A stretch of 25,806 nucleotides of DNA from contig CAQCFX010000018.1 of the NCBI GenBank assembly GCA_948766235.1, forward strand, positions 3,769 through 29,574, read 5' to 3'. Below, in pieces: positions 1 through 7,439 of this stretch. Position numbers and translations under genes: made by a program. Each line of letters starts with the position of its first letter. Within the stretch, counting starts at the first letter, position 1. Source of the DNA: an uncultured Oscillospiraceae bacterium (GTDB lineage Bacteria > Bacillota > Clostridia > Oscillospirales > Oscillospiraceae). Under the pieces are notes generated by a model. That model was not told where the DNA came from. It did no database searches and was given only the letters and a program-made list of their open reading frames with translations.

Positions 1-1095
1 GGGTTCCACACCTATGTGGGCGAGCGGGGCGTGCGCCTGTCCGGCGGGCAGTACGCCCAGCGCTTCATTGACGAGTTCAACGCCTGCGGCGCAGATGTGA
101 TGCTGGACGCCATGGCCCTGGAGCTTACGGCGGACAAAACCGTGTGGGCGTGCAGCCGGGAGCACGGCCTGTGCGAAATCAAGTGCGGCGCGGTGATTCT
201 GGCCATGGGCTGCCGGGAGCGGACGGCCAGCCAAGTGCTCATCACCGGCTCGCGCCCATCGGGGGTGCTCACCGCCGGGGCGGTGCAGCGCTACATCAAT
301 CTGTCGGGCTACCTGCCCGGAAAAAAGGCAGTCATCCTGGGCAGCGGCGACATCGGGCTCATCATGGCCCGGCGCATGACCCTGGAAGGCATTGAGGTGG
401 AGGGGGTGTATGAGGCCATGGCCCAGCCCGGCGGCCTCACCCGAAACATTGTGCAGTGCCTGGAGGAGTTCCAGATTCCGCTGCACCTGTCCACCACGGT
501 GCTGTCCGTCCACGGTAAGGAGCGGGTGAGCAGCGTCACCACCGTCCAGGTGGACGACAAGCTCAACCCCATCCCCGGCACCGAGCGGGAGGTGGAGTGC
601 GACCTGCTGGTGCTGGCGGTGGGCCTCATCCCGGAAAACGAGCTGTCCCGCACCGCGGGCGTGGAGCTGGACGGCCGCACCAAGGGCGCCATCGTGGACG
701 GCAGCTTTATGACCAGCATCCCCGGCGTGTTCTCCTGCGGCAACGTGTCGGTGGTGTTCGACCTGGTGGACTACGTGTCCGACTCCGGGGAGCAGGCGGC
801 CCGGGGAGCGGTGCGCTATCTGGCCGGCGGCCTGCCGGAGACCTTTGTGGACGTGAAGGCGGGGGAAAACGTGAATTTCTGCGTGCCCCAGCGGGTGGCC
901 GCCGGGGAGGAGACCCGTCTGTATCTGCGGGTGAAAAAGCGCATGGAAAACGCGGTGCTGGAGGTGGCCCAGGGGGAGCGCGTGCTCGCGCGCAAGCCGC
1001 TGCGGGTGGCCGCGCCCCCGGAGATGATTGTGTGCACGGCGCCGGCGGAGACAGACGGCCGCGCCGCCGTGGAAATTCGCGTGAAGGAGCGGTGA
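1..1095 (+). CDS. NAD(P)/FAD-dependent oxidoreductase, 5'-truncated by the window edge
   Basis: The frame is open from base 1, so the true start and the N-terminal FAD-binding motif lie upstream. The visible 364 residues contain a nucleotide-binding glycine motif (GSGDIG, about residue 114 of the visible part), a preceding LAMGCRERT segment, and the C-terminal FAD signature around FSCGNVSVVFDLVDYVS. This pattern fits the pyridine-nucleotide-disulfide-type oxidoreductases that in Firmicutes sit between a GlpA/LhgO-type FAD dehydrogenase and a DUF1667 protein. The DUF1667 gene follows after 4 nt, which supports that assignment. The likely role is passing electrons between NAD(P)H and a partner dehydrogenase acting on a hydroxy acid or glycerol-3-phosphate-like substrate; the substrate cannot be read here. 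A C-terminal extension of roughly 80 residues follows the FAD signature. Confidence 0.88.
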   Translation, partial: GFHTYVGERGVRLSGGQYAQRFIDEFNACGADVMLDAMALELTADKTVWACSREHGLCEIKCGAVILAMGCRERTASQVLITGSRPSGVLTAGAVQRYINLSGYLPGKKAVILGSGDIGLIMARRMTLEGIEVEGVYEAMAQPGGLTRNIVQCLEEFQIPLHLSTTVLSVHGKERVSSVTTVQVDDKLNPIPGTEREVECDLLVLAVGLIPENELSRTAGVELDGRTKGAIVDGSFMTSIPGVFSCGNVSVVFDLVDYVSDSGEQAARGAVRYLAGGLPETFVDVKAGENVNFCVPQRVAAGEETRLYLRVKKRMENAVLEVAQGERVLARKPLRVAAPPEMIVCTAPAETDGRAAVEIRVKER

Positions 1096-1099
1096 GCAG

Positions 1100-1462
1100 A
1101 TGAATACCAAAGAGCTGGTCTGTACGGTGTGCCCGGTGGGCTGCCGCCTCACCGTGCAGGAGAATAACGGGAGCTTGTCCGTCACGGGCAACCGCTGCCC
1201 CAGGGGGGAGCGGCACGCCGTCAGCGAATGCACCCACCCTATGCGGGTGGTGACTACCACCGTGAAGCTTCAGGGGGCGGACATCCGCCGCCTGCCGGTG
1301 ATTAGCAGTCAGGAGGTGCCTCGGGAGCGGCTGGGGGAGTGCTTGAAGCAGCTGTATGCCGTCACCGCCCAGGCGCCGGTGCGGTGCGGCGACGTGATTG
1401 CCGCCGATATCTGCGGCACCGGGGTGGACATTGTGGCGGCGCGCACCATTGAAAGGAGCTGA
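1100..1462 (+). CDS. DUF1667 small cysteine-rich redox partner protein
   Basis: A 120-aa protein whose N-terminus carries C8, C11, C15 and C33 (pattern CxxCxxxC...CPRG), a likely iron-sulfur or metal site. This is the layout of the DUF1667 family, which is regularly encoded next to GlpA/LhgO-like and NAD/FAD-dependent oxidoreductases and is thought to be an electron-transfer subunit of that complex. The ATG at 1100 lies 4 nt after the previous stop and is preceded by GGAGCGGTGAG, so the two genes are probably translationally coupled. The rest of the protein has two further cysteines (in RCGDV and DICGTG). Membership is clear; the biochemical role is inferred from the family's gene context. 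Confidence 0.85.
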   Translation: MNTKELVCTVCPVGCRLTVQENNGSLSVTGNRCPRGERHAVSECTHPMRVVTTTVKLQGADIRRLPVISSQEVPRERLGECLKQLYAVTAQAPVRCGDVIAADICGTGVDIVAARTIERS

Positions 1463-1468
1463 ACCGGG

Positions 1469-2812
1469 ATGAAGGCAAAGGTAGCAATCGTCAAAAACGG
1501 CGCCACCCCGGACGAGACGCGCATCAGCGAAATGGTCCATGAGGCGTTGGAGCTGGCCGGCGGGCTGAGCGGCATGATTAAGCAGGGAGACGTGGTGGCC
1601 ATCAAGGGCAATTTCTTCGCCCCCTATCCGCCCCCCATCTCGGTGGACCGCCGGGTGGCGGCGGCGCTCATTCGGGAGTGCCGGGCGGCGGGGGCGTCCA
1701 GGGTTATCCTCACCGAGGCGGTGAGCATCGGCACCAAGCTGGGCCGGGGCTCCAGCACCAGCTGGATTATGGACGAGCTGGGGGTAACCCAGGCCGCCCA
1801 GGAGGCGGGGGGCGAGGTTTTGTGCCTGGAGGACGACGAGCGCGTGGAGGTCAAGGTGCCCGGAGCCATCTCTATCGGCACGGTAAAGTACCCCAAAACT
1901 CTGCTGGACTGCGACGTGCTCATCAACCTGCCCTGCATGAAGACTCACGGCTTCTGCCTGGTGACGCTGGGCGTGAAAAATTTCCAGGGTGTGCTCACCG
2001 ACGAGCAGAAATACTACGCACATCGGGACGATTTGGAGCAGAAGCTGGTGGACGTGTTTAAAATCCGCAGGCCGGATTTTACCCTCATGGACGGCATCAC
2101 CGCCATGGAGGGCAACGGCTCCGGCGAGCACGGCAAGCCCCGGTCCATGAACCTGCTCATCGCCGGGCGGGACATGGTGGCGGTGGACGCGGTGACCAGC
2201 GCCTGTATGGGCATTGACGACCCCATGGACGTGACGGCCACCCGCTTGGCGGACTTTGACGGCATCGGCTGCGGCGACCTGAACCAGATTGAGGTGGTGG
2301 GCAGCGCCATCCAGGCGGTGCGGGAGAAGTTCGAGTATCCCGACAAGTTCAAAAAGGAGATTGACCGGGGCGCCATCGGCGTGTTCCGCAATGTGGAGGT
2401 CCACATCGGCGGGGCGTGCCGGATGTGCTGGAACATGGCGGCCAATATCGGAAAGACCCTGGCGAAATATACCGATGAGAAATGGTACCTGGTGGTGGGG
2501 GCGGACCCCAAGTTTCCCGGCAGCGACCAGGTGCCGGTGAAAAACGTGGTCTTTATCGGCGACTGCGCCTGCTCCACCACGGGGAACCTGAAGGATTTGC
2601 GCAACCGCATCCTGCTGGAGGGGGAGGGCGCGCTGGCCATCGGCTGCCCGCCCTACCGGCCGGCCTCCGCCATCGTGGAGGACTACCTCATCCGGCGCGG
2701 CCTGCTCACCCGTGAGGAGCTGGAGCAGAAAAACGAGGCCAGCCGGACGCGCACCTATGAATACTACAAAACCATTGACCCCACCTGGACGCCGCTGAGC
2801 GAACAGAAATAG
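1469..2812 (+). CDS. DUF362 domain-containing protein
   Basis: A 447-aa soluble protein. The central block with PCMKTHGF and LGVKNFQGVL matches the conserved PKxKTH...KNxxG core of DUF362 proteins. The C-terminal third adds a cysteine cluster: C317-x2-C320 (ACRMCWN), C366-x-C368 (GDCACS) and C393 (GCPP). These could form an iron-sulfur or other metal site, although no classical ferredoxin CxxCxxCxxxC motif is present. It starts with ATG 6 nt after the DUF1667 gene, preceded by GAAAGGAGC, and so belongs to the same operon. DUF362 proteins have no settled general function; the association with a flavin/FeS oxidoreductase pair suggests a redox or metal-dependent step on the same substrate. That last step is inference. 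Confidence 0.85.
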   Translation: MKAKVAIVKNGATPDETRISEMVHEALELAGGLSGMIKQGDVVAIKGNFFAPYPPPISVDRRVAAALIRECRAAGASRVILTEAVSIGTKLGRGSSTSWIMDELGVTQAAQEAGGEVLCLEDDERVEVKVPGAISIGTVKYPKTLLDCDVLINLPCMKTHGFCLVTLGVKNFQGVLTDEQKYYAHRDDLEQKLVDVFKIRRPDFTLMDGITAMEGNGSGEHGKPRSMNLLIAGRDMVAVDAVTSACMGIDDPMDVTATRLADFDGIGCGDLNQIEVVGSAIQAVREKFEYPDKFKKEIDRGAIGVFRNVEVHIGGACRMCWNMAANIGKTLAKYTDEKWYLVVGADPKFPGSDQVPVKNVVFIGDCACSTTGNLKDLRNRILLEGEGALAIGCPPYRPASAIVEDYLIRRGLLTREELEQKNEASRTRTYEYYKTIDPTWTPLSEQK

Positions 2813-2985
2813 CGCCGCGGCGGACAGCGGGGCGGCGCACCTGCCGGACACGGCGCCGCGCCCCGGCCTATGAGGCGGGAGGTGAGGCGGTGCGGGCGCG
2901 GGAGAGAAGCGCGGAGCCAGCCGTTCGGTGCGCCCCCAAGGCGGAACAACCATTACATCAGAACAAATTAGGAGAGGTGAATGTC
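2813..2985 (+). other. GC-rich intergenic leader before the NhaC gene
   Basis: This 173-nt spacer interrupts an otherwise tight gene run. It starts at the stop codon with a possible stem (2812-2818 with 2832-2838) and holds no T-run that would make a standard terminator. A GTG at 2890 would extend the NhaC frame upstream, but no ribosome binding site precedes it and the added residues are arginine/alanine-rich low-complexity. A short string around 2906 (GAAGCGCGGAG) resembles the left end of the repeat family found elsewhere in the window; the match is too short to call a copy. Confidence 0.4.
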
Positions 2986-4449
2986 ATGAGCGAACCCAAA
3001 AAAGAGAAGGTCAAGAGAGAACCCAGAGAAATTACGTTCATCGAAGCGCTGATTCTGCTGGTCGCCTTTGTGGCCATCCTGGTGTGCAACGCCCAATTCT
3101 GGGGCATGGGCACGGCCATGGGGCTGCTGTACGCGGCGGTGGCTGCCCTGCTGTACGGCATCTTCGTGCTGGGGCACAGCTGGAAAAGCCTGTTTGACGC
3201 CGCGCTGAAGGTATGCGGGAACTGTATGCCGGTCATGTATATCCTGTTCATGTGCGGCATTTTGCAGGCCGGCTGGCTGATGAGCGGCACGGTGCCCTAT
3301 GTCATCTTCCTGGGCCTGAAGCTGATTCGGCCCGAGGTCTTCCTGCTGGTCACCTTCATCGTCTGCTTTGCCGGCGGCGTCATCACGGGCAACGGCTGGG
3401 CGATGATTGCCACCCTGGGCCTGGCCCTGGTGAGCGTGGGCAACGCTCTGGGCGTTCCCGTGGCCTATTCCGTGGGCGCTATCGTGGGCGGCTGCATGAC
3501 CGGTGACCGCTGGTCTCCCATGGTGGACACCTTCAACCTGTGCTCCGCGCTGTCCGGCAGCAAGGTCACCAAGCAGTGGTCCAGCATGATTCCCACCACT
3601 GCTGTGGGCTTCGTGCTCTCCTGCGTGCTGTATCTGGTGCTGGGCTTCACCGTCCACGTGGACGCCAACGCCGACCTGAGCAATATCCAGCACATCATCG
3701 CCACCCTGGAGGGCTCCTACAACTTCAATATCCTGCTGCTGGCTCCCCTGGTGCTGGTCATTGTACTGGTGCTGCTGAAGGTGGACCCGGTGCCCGCATT
3801 CTTTGCCAGCGCCGTGCTGGGCGTGGTGGAAGGCTGCATTTTCCAGGGCCTCAATTTCTGGGAGGGCAGCGCCATGCTGTGGAACGGCTATGTGGCCAAC
3901 ACCGGCGACGCCGACATCGACAGCCTGCTCACCCTGGGCGGCCTGATGGGCAATGTAGGGCTGATTATGCTGCTGTTTGTGGCCTTTGTCTTCGCCGGCT
4001 GCCTCAATCAGCTGGGCATTCTGCGCGTGCTGCTCAGCGGCGTGGTGTCCAAGTTGAAGAACGCGGGCACCCTGGTGCTGGCCTGCACCCTGACGTCCCT
4101 GGCCGGCGTGTTTGTCAGTACCTCCGTGTTTGTCTCCGCTATCCTCAACGCCGAAATCTACAAGTCCGCGTTCCGGCAGAAGAAGCTGGCGCCCGAGGTG
4201 CTGGGGCGCACCCTGGTGGAGGGCGTGGCCCACACCAGCTGCTACGTGCCCTGGAGCGGCGGCGGCATCCTGGTCACCTCCACGCTGCTGGCGGGGGCCT
4301 GGACCTGGGCCTGGCTGCCCTTCTGCTTTGCCGGGTGGATTCCCGCGGTGGCCAACATTGTGTTCTCCTTCCTGAATATCAATATGCCCACGGCGGAGTA
4401 TGACGAGGAGCTCAACCTGATTGACCCGGAGGCCGAGCCCGCCAAATAA
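2986..4449 (+). CDS. NhaC-family Na+/H+ antiporter (MleN-like possible)
   Basis: A 487-aa integral membrane protein with about ten or more hydrophobic segments after a charged cytosolic N-terminus (MSEPKKEKVKREPRE). The blocks GGVITGNGWAMIATLG and GGCMTGDRWSPMVDTFNL are characteristic of the NhaC antiporter family. That family includes Na+/H+ exchangers and also the Na+-malate/H+-lactate exchanger MleN, so an organic acid could be the cargo. I chose the ATG at 2986 because GGAGAGG lies 8 nt upstream; the in-frame GTG at 2890 has no such site. The position directly after a redox gene set suggests uptake or ion balance for the substrate handled there, which is inference. Confidence 0.87.
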   Translation: MSEPKKEKVKREPREITFIEALILLVAFVAILVCNAQFWGMGTAMGLLYAAVAALLYGIFVLGHSWKSLFDAALKVCGNCMPVMYILFMCGILQAGWLMSGTVPYVIFLGLKLIRPEVFLLVTFIVCFAGGVITGNGWAMIATLGLALVSVGNALGVPVAYSVGAIVGGCMTGDRWSPMVDTFNLCSALSGSKVTKQWSSMIPTTAVGFVLSCVLYLVLGFTVHVDANADLSNIQHIIATLEGSYNFNILLLAPLVLVIVLVLLKVDPVPAFFASAVLGVVEGCIFQGLNFWEGSAMLWNGYVANTGDADIDSLLTLGGLMGNVGLIMLLFVAFVFAGCLNQLGILRVLLSGVVSKLKNAGTLVLACTLTSLAGVFVSTSVFVSAILNAEIYKSAFRQKKLAPEVLGRTLVEGVAHTSCYVPWSGGGILVTSTLLAGAWTWAWLPFCFAGWIPAVANIVFSFLNINMPTAEYDEELNLIDPEAEPAK

Positions 4450-4469
4450 GAAAACTCCCCCTCTTTTTT

Positions 4470-4505
4470 CCGGCGCCGGGGCCCTTTAGAGGACCCCGGC
4501 GCCGG
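4470..4505 (+). other. Strong GC hairpin between the two transporter genes
   Basis: A perfect 12-bp inverted repeat (4470-4481 with 4494-4505, core CCGGCGCCGGGG) with a 12-nt loop lies 20 nt after the NhaC stop. No T-run follows it; the only T-run lies upstream. It is therefore a poor intrinsic terminator on either strand and is better read as an mRNA processing or stability element that sets different levels for the genes before and after it. Confidence 0.6.
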
Positions 4506-4539
4506 CGCAAACCATTTGATACGGATTGGAGGTGTGATT

Positions 4540-6015
4540 GTGGCAAAGTCCGTATTTGACAAGGTATTGGCAGGAAAAGACGTGCTGATTATGGCCTTTG
4601 GGGCCATGATCGGCTGGAGCTGGGTGGTCAACACCGGCGAATGGGTGAGCAGCGCGGGCGCGGTGGGCGCGGCGCTGGCCTTTGTGATTGGGGCGGTGAT
4701 GGTGCTGTTCGTGGGGCTGACCTACGCGGAGCTCACCGCGGCCATGCCCCAGTGCGGCGGCGAGCTGGTGTTCAGCTACCGGGCGCTGGGCAAAAACGGG
4801 TCGTATATCTGCACGTGGATGCTGCTGCTGGCCTATATCGGCGTGGTGGCCTTCGAGGCCTGCGCCCTGCCCACAGTAATCTCCTATATCTTTCCCGGCT
4901 TTTTAAAGGGCTATCTTTACACCATTGCGGGGTTTGACGTGTACGCAACCTGGGTGGCCGCCGGCGTGGCGGGCGCTGTTTTGATTATGGCCATCAATTT
5001 GCTGGGCACACGGGCGTCCGCCCGGCTTCAGACTGTGTTCTTCGCCCTCATCGCCGCCACGGGCATTGCCCTGGTGGCGGTCTCCGCCGTCAAGGGCTCG
5101 CCGGAAAACCTGGCCGCCCACGCCTTCGCCGGCGGGGAGGGGGGCGATACGTCCACCTTTGGCAGCATCCTCACCGTGGCGGCCATGACGCCGTTCCTCT
5201 TTGTGGGGTTCGACGTGGTGCCCCAGGTGGCGGAGGAGATTAATATTCCCTATAAAAAAATCGGCGGCCTGATGGTGCTGTCCATTCTCATGGGGGCCGC
5301 CTTTTATATTATGGTGATTCTGGCCACGGTATATGCCGCTCCTTATGAGGTGATTGACGCCTCCCTTCGCTCCCAAAACGGCCTTGTGGTGGCGGACGTG
5401 GTGGGGTACCTATTCCACAGCGAGGCGGTGGGCAAGGTGGTGCTCATCGGCGGCCTGGCGGGAATCATCACCAGCTGGAACTCCTTTATGGTGGGCGGCA
5501 GCCGTGTGCTGTACGCCATGGCCCAGGCCCATATGCTGCCCCCCGCGTTTGCCAAGCTGAACAGCAAGCGCAAAACGCCCGTCAACGCCATTCTCCTGGT
5601 GTCCGCGCTGTCCGTTCTGGCCCCCTTCTTCGGGCGCAGAATGCTCATCTGGCTGGTGGATGCGGGCAGCTTTGCCACCACCGCCGCCTACTTCATCGTC
5701 TCCATCTCCTTCCTGGTGCTGCGGCGCAAGGCCCCCGAGATGCGCCGGCCCTACCGGGTCCGGCGGGGCCGGGTGATTGGGGCGCTGGCGGTGCTCACCA
5801 GCGGACTGATGGCGCTGTGCTATTTGGTGCCCCTGTCCTTCTCCAACTGCACCCTGTGCCCGGAGGAGTGGGTCATCACCGGGGGCTGGATTGCCCTGGG
5901 CGCAGCGCTCTATGTGGTCAGCCGGCGGCGGCACGGCGCTCAGTTCGGCGTACAGACGCAGCTGGAGCTGGAACCGGACCAGGCCCCGGCGGAGAAAGGG
6001 GAGGAGACGCCATGA
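4540..6015 (+). CDS. APC-superfamily amino-acid permease
   Basis: A 491-aa membrane protein with about twelve hydrophobic stretches. The N-terminal block IMAFGAMIGWSWVVNTGEWV matches the first helix region of the APC (amino acid-polyamine-organocation) family, and FLFVGFDVVPQVAEEINIPYKKIG matches the conserved segment around helix 6 with its E-E-I-x-P pattern. The start is most likely GTG at 4540, seven nt after GGAGG; a TTG at 4516 and a GTG at 4534 are in frame but badly placed for that site. Its stop overlaps the next start (ATGA at 6012-6015). An amino acid or amine is the expected cargo; the specific substrate is not visible. Confidence 0.88.
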   Translation: MAKSVFDKVLAGKDVLIMAFGAMIGWSWVVNTGEWVSSAGAVGAALAFVIGAVMVLFVGLTYAELTAAMPQCGGELVFSYRALGKNGSYICTWMLLLAYIGVVAFEACALPTVISYIFPGFLKGYLYTIAGFDVYATWVAAGVAGAVLIMAINLLGTRASARLQTVFFALIAATGIALVAVSAVKGSPENLAAHAFAGGEGGDTSTFGSILTVAAMTPFLFVGFDVVPQVAEEINIPYKKIGGLMVLSILMGAAFYIMVILATVYAAPYEVIDASLRSQNGLVVADVVGYLFHSEAVGKVVLIGGLAGIITSWNSFMVGGSRVLYAMAQAHMLPPAFAKLNSKRKTPVNAILLVSALSVLAPFFGRRMLIWLVDAGSFATTAAYFIVSISFLVLRRKAPEMRRPYRVRRGRVIGALAVLTSGLMALCYLVPLSFSNCTLCPEEWVITGGWIALGAALYVVSRRRHGAQFGVQTQLELEPDQAPAEKGEETP

Positions 6016-6803
6016 TACCGTTTGTCCAGCTGCCCCGGGACCAGGCGCGGCAGATTCGCTATGTACTGTGCGATATCGACGACACCATCACCACCGGAGG
6101 CAAGCTCACCGCCGCGGCCTATACCGCGCTGTGGCGGCTGCACGAGGCCGGGATACAGGTCATCCCGGTCACCGGCCGGCCGGCTGGCTGGTGCGACATG
6201 ATTGTGCGCCAGTGGCCGGTGCGGGCTGTGGTGGGGGAGAACGGCGCGTTCGTTTACTACGCCCAGGATGGCCACCTGCACACCTTTACCCACCCCTCGG
6301 TGGCCTCCGGCGATATTCAGGGCCGGCTGGCCGCGGTGCGGGACGCCTGCCTGGCCGGGGTGCCGGGGTGCCGGGTGTCCCGGGACCAGTTTGCCCGCAT
6401 TTACGATGTGGCCATCGACTTTAACGAAGACCCGCCCTATCTGGGGCTGGAGGCCGCCCGGCGCATCCAGGCCATCTGCCAGGAGCAGGGCGCCACGGCC
6501 AAAATCAGCTCCATCCACGTCAACGCCTGGTTCGGCGATTACAACAAGGTGGACATGACAAAGCTGTTTTTTGCCCAGGTGCTGGGGGAGGATGAGCAGG
6601 CCATGAAGCGCGGCGTCCTCTTTTTCGGGGACTCCCCCAACGACGAGCCCATGTTTGCCTTCTTCCCCCTGTCGGCGGCGGTGGCCAACATCCGGCCCTT
6701 TGTGGATGATTTGCGCCATCTGCCCGCCTATGTCACCCAGCGGCCCTCCGGCCAGGGCTTTGCCCAGGCGGTGGACTGCCTGCTGGAATTGAGAAAGGAT
6801 TGA
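6012..6803 (+). CDS. HAD-superfamily phosphatase (Cof/sucrose-phosphatase-like)
   Basis: A 263-aa cytosolic protein. HAD motif I is D21-I-D23-D24-T25 (CDIDDTITTGGK), motif II is the PVTGRPAGWCD segment, and motif IV is GDSPNDEPMF near residue 205. The long region between motifs II and IV implies a C2-type cap, as in Cof-like sugar phosphatases. It starts within the stop of the permease gene (ATGA overlap), so translation is probably coupled. It would remove phosphate from a small phosphorylated metabolite; which one cannot be told. The pairing with a permease and a nitroreductase in one operon is unusual. Confidence 0.88.
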   Translation: MIPFVQLPRDQARQIRYVLCDIDDTITTGGKLTAAAYTALWRLHEAGIQVIPVTGRPAGWCDMIVRQWPVRAVVGENGAFVYYAQDGHLHTFTHPSVASGDIQGRLAAVRDACLAGVPGCRVSRDQFARIYDVAIDFNEDPPYLGLEAARRIQAICQEQGATAKISSIHVNAWFGDYNKVDMTKLFFAQVLGEDEQAMKRGVLFFGDSPNDEPMFAFFPLSAAVANIRPFVDDLRHLPAYVTQRPSGQGFAQAVDCLLELRKD

Positions 6804-6808
6804 ACGAC

Positions 6809-7327
6809 ATGGATTTTATTGACATTGCCAAGCGGCGCTGCTCCACCCGGGGCTTCACAGACCAGGCGGTGGAGCCGGAAAAGCTGGCGCTGATTTTGGA
6901 GGCCGCCCATGTGGCCCCCACCGCGGGCAACCGGCAGCCGGTTCACCTGGTTGTGGTCCAGAGCCCGGAGGGGCTGGCCAAGCTGGGGAAAGCCACAAAG
7001 CTGTACGGCGCGCCCATGGCCATTTTGGCCTGCGCCGACCGAAACGAGGCGTGGACCCGGCCCCAGGACGGCAAGCAGACCTGCGATATCGACGCGTCTA
7101 TCCTCACCGACCACATGATGCTCCAGGCCACCGAGCTGGGCCTGGGCTCAGTGTGGATTGGAGCCTTTGACCCCGTGGTGGTGCGGGAGGAGTTCTGCCT
7201 GCCCGAGCACATGGAGGCGGTGAACATTCTGGCCCTGGGCTACCCCAAAAGCGCCCTGGCCAGTTCGGACCGCCACAGCCAGACCCGCATTCCCATAGAG
7301 CGTTTGGTGTCCTACGAACAGCTTTGA
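6809..7327 (+). CDS. Small nitroreductase-family flavoprotein
   Basis: A 172-aa protein, at the short end of the FMN-dependent nitroreductase family. The N-terminal RRCSTRGFTDQAVEPEKL and the AAHVAPTAGNRQPVHLVVV segment match the FMN phosphate and isoalloxazine binding regions, and the TELGLGSVWIGAFD block matches the conserved later region. A TTG at 6800 overlaps the preceding stop, but the ATG at 6809 has AAAGGA at 6794-6799 at better spacing, so I use 6809. It probably reduces a small quinone, nitro or flavin-accessible substrate with NAD(P)H. It is the last gene of the leftmost operon and is followed by a terminator. Confidence 0.88.
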   Translation: MDFIDIAKRRCSTRGFTDQAVEPEKLALILEAAHVAPTAGNRQPVHLVVVQSPEGLAKLGKATKLYGAPMAILACADRNEAWTRPQDGKQTCDIDASILTDHMMLQATELGLGSVWIGAFDPVVVREEFCLPEHMEAVNILALGYPKSALASSDRHSQTRIPIERLVSYEQL

Positions 7328-7377
7328 CCGGCGCGGAGGGACGCCCCGCCCGCCGCGGCGGACAGCCGCAAAAAACG

Positions 7378-7430
7378 CCGCCCGGAGAGCGCCGCGCAAA
7401 CGGCGCCCTCCGGGCGGTATGGTTTTTTTT
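7378..7430. terminator. Bidirectional intrinsic terminator between convergent operons
   Basis: A 17-bp stem (7378-7394 with 7401-7417, one G-U pair) with a 6-nt loop is flanked by six A's at 7370-7375 on the left and eight T's at 7423-7430 on the right. It can therefore end transcription from the nitroreductase operon (+) and from the phosphoesterase operon (-), which converge here. Confidence 0.88.
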
Positions 7431-7439
7431 GGGGCGGAT

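Noticed and set aside
2902..2920. GAGAAGCGCGGAG near the NhaC leader as a repeat copy
   Set aside because: Short match only; neither the inner GGCAAA/TTTGCC arms nor the GTGAC end are present.
707..2953. 748-aa open frame on the minus strand
   Set aside because: It is rich in His, Gly, Pro and Arg, lies antisense to three convincing genes (oxidoreductase, DUF1667, DUF362) and has no domain pattern. Long antisense frames are expected in GC-rich coding DNA.
2890..2985. GTG-initiated N-terminal extension of the NhaC protein
   Set aside because: No ribosome binding site at 2890 and a strong one before ATG 2986; the extension does not resemble family members.
2968..4233. 421-aa minus-strand frame opposite the NhaC gene
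   Set aside because: Gln/His/Gly-rich low-complexity translation typical of the complement of a hydrophobic membrane protein.
4470..4505. Hairpin read as an intrinsic terminator
   Set aside because: No T-run downstream on either strand, so it is listed as a structure only.
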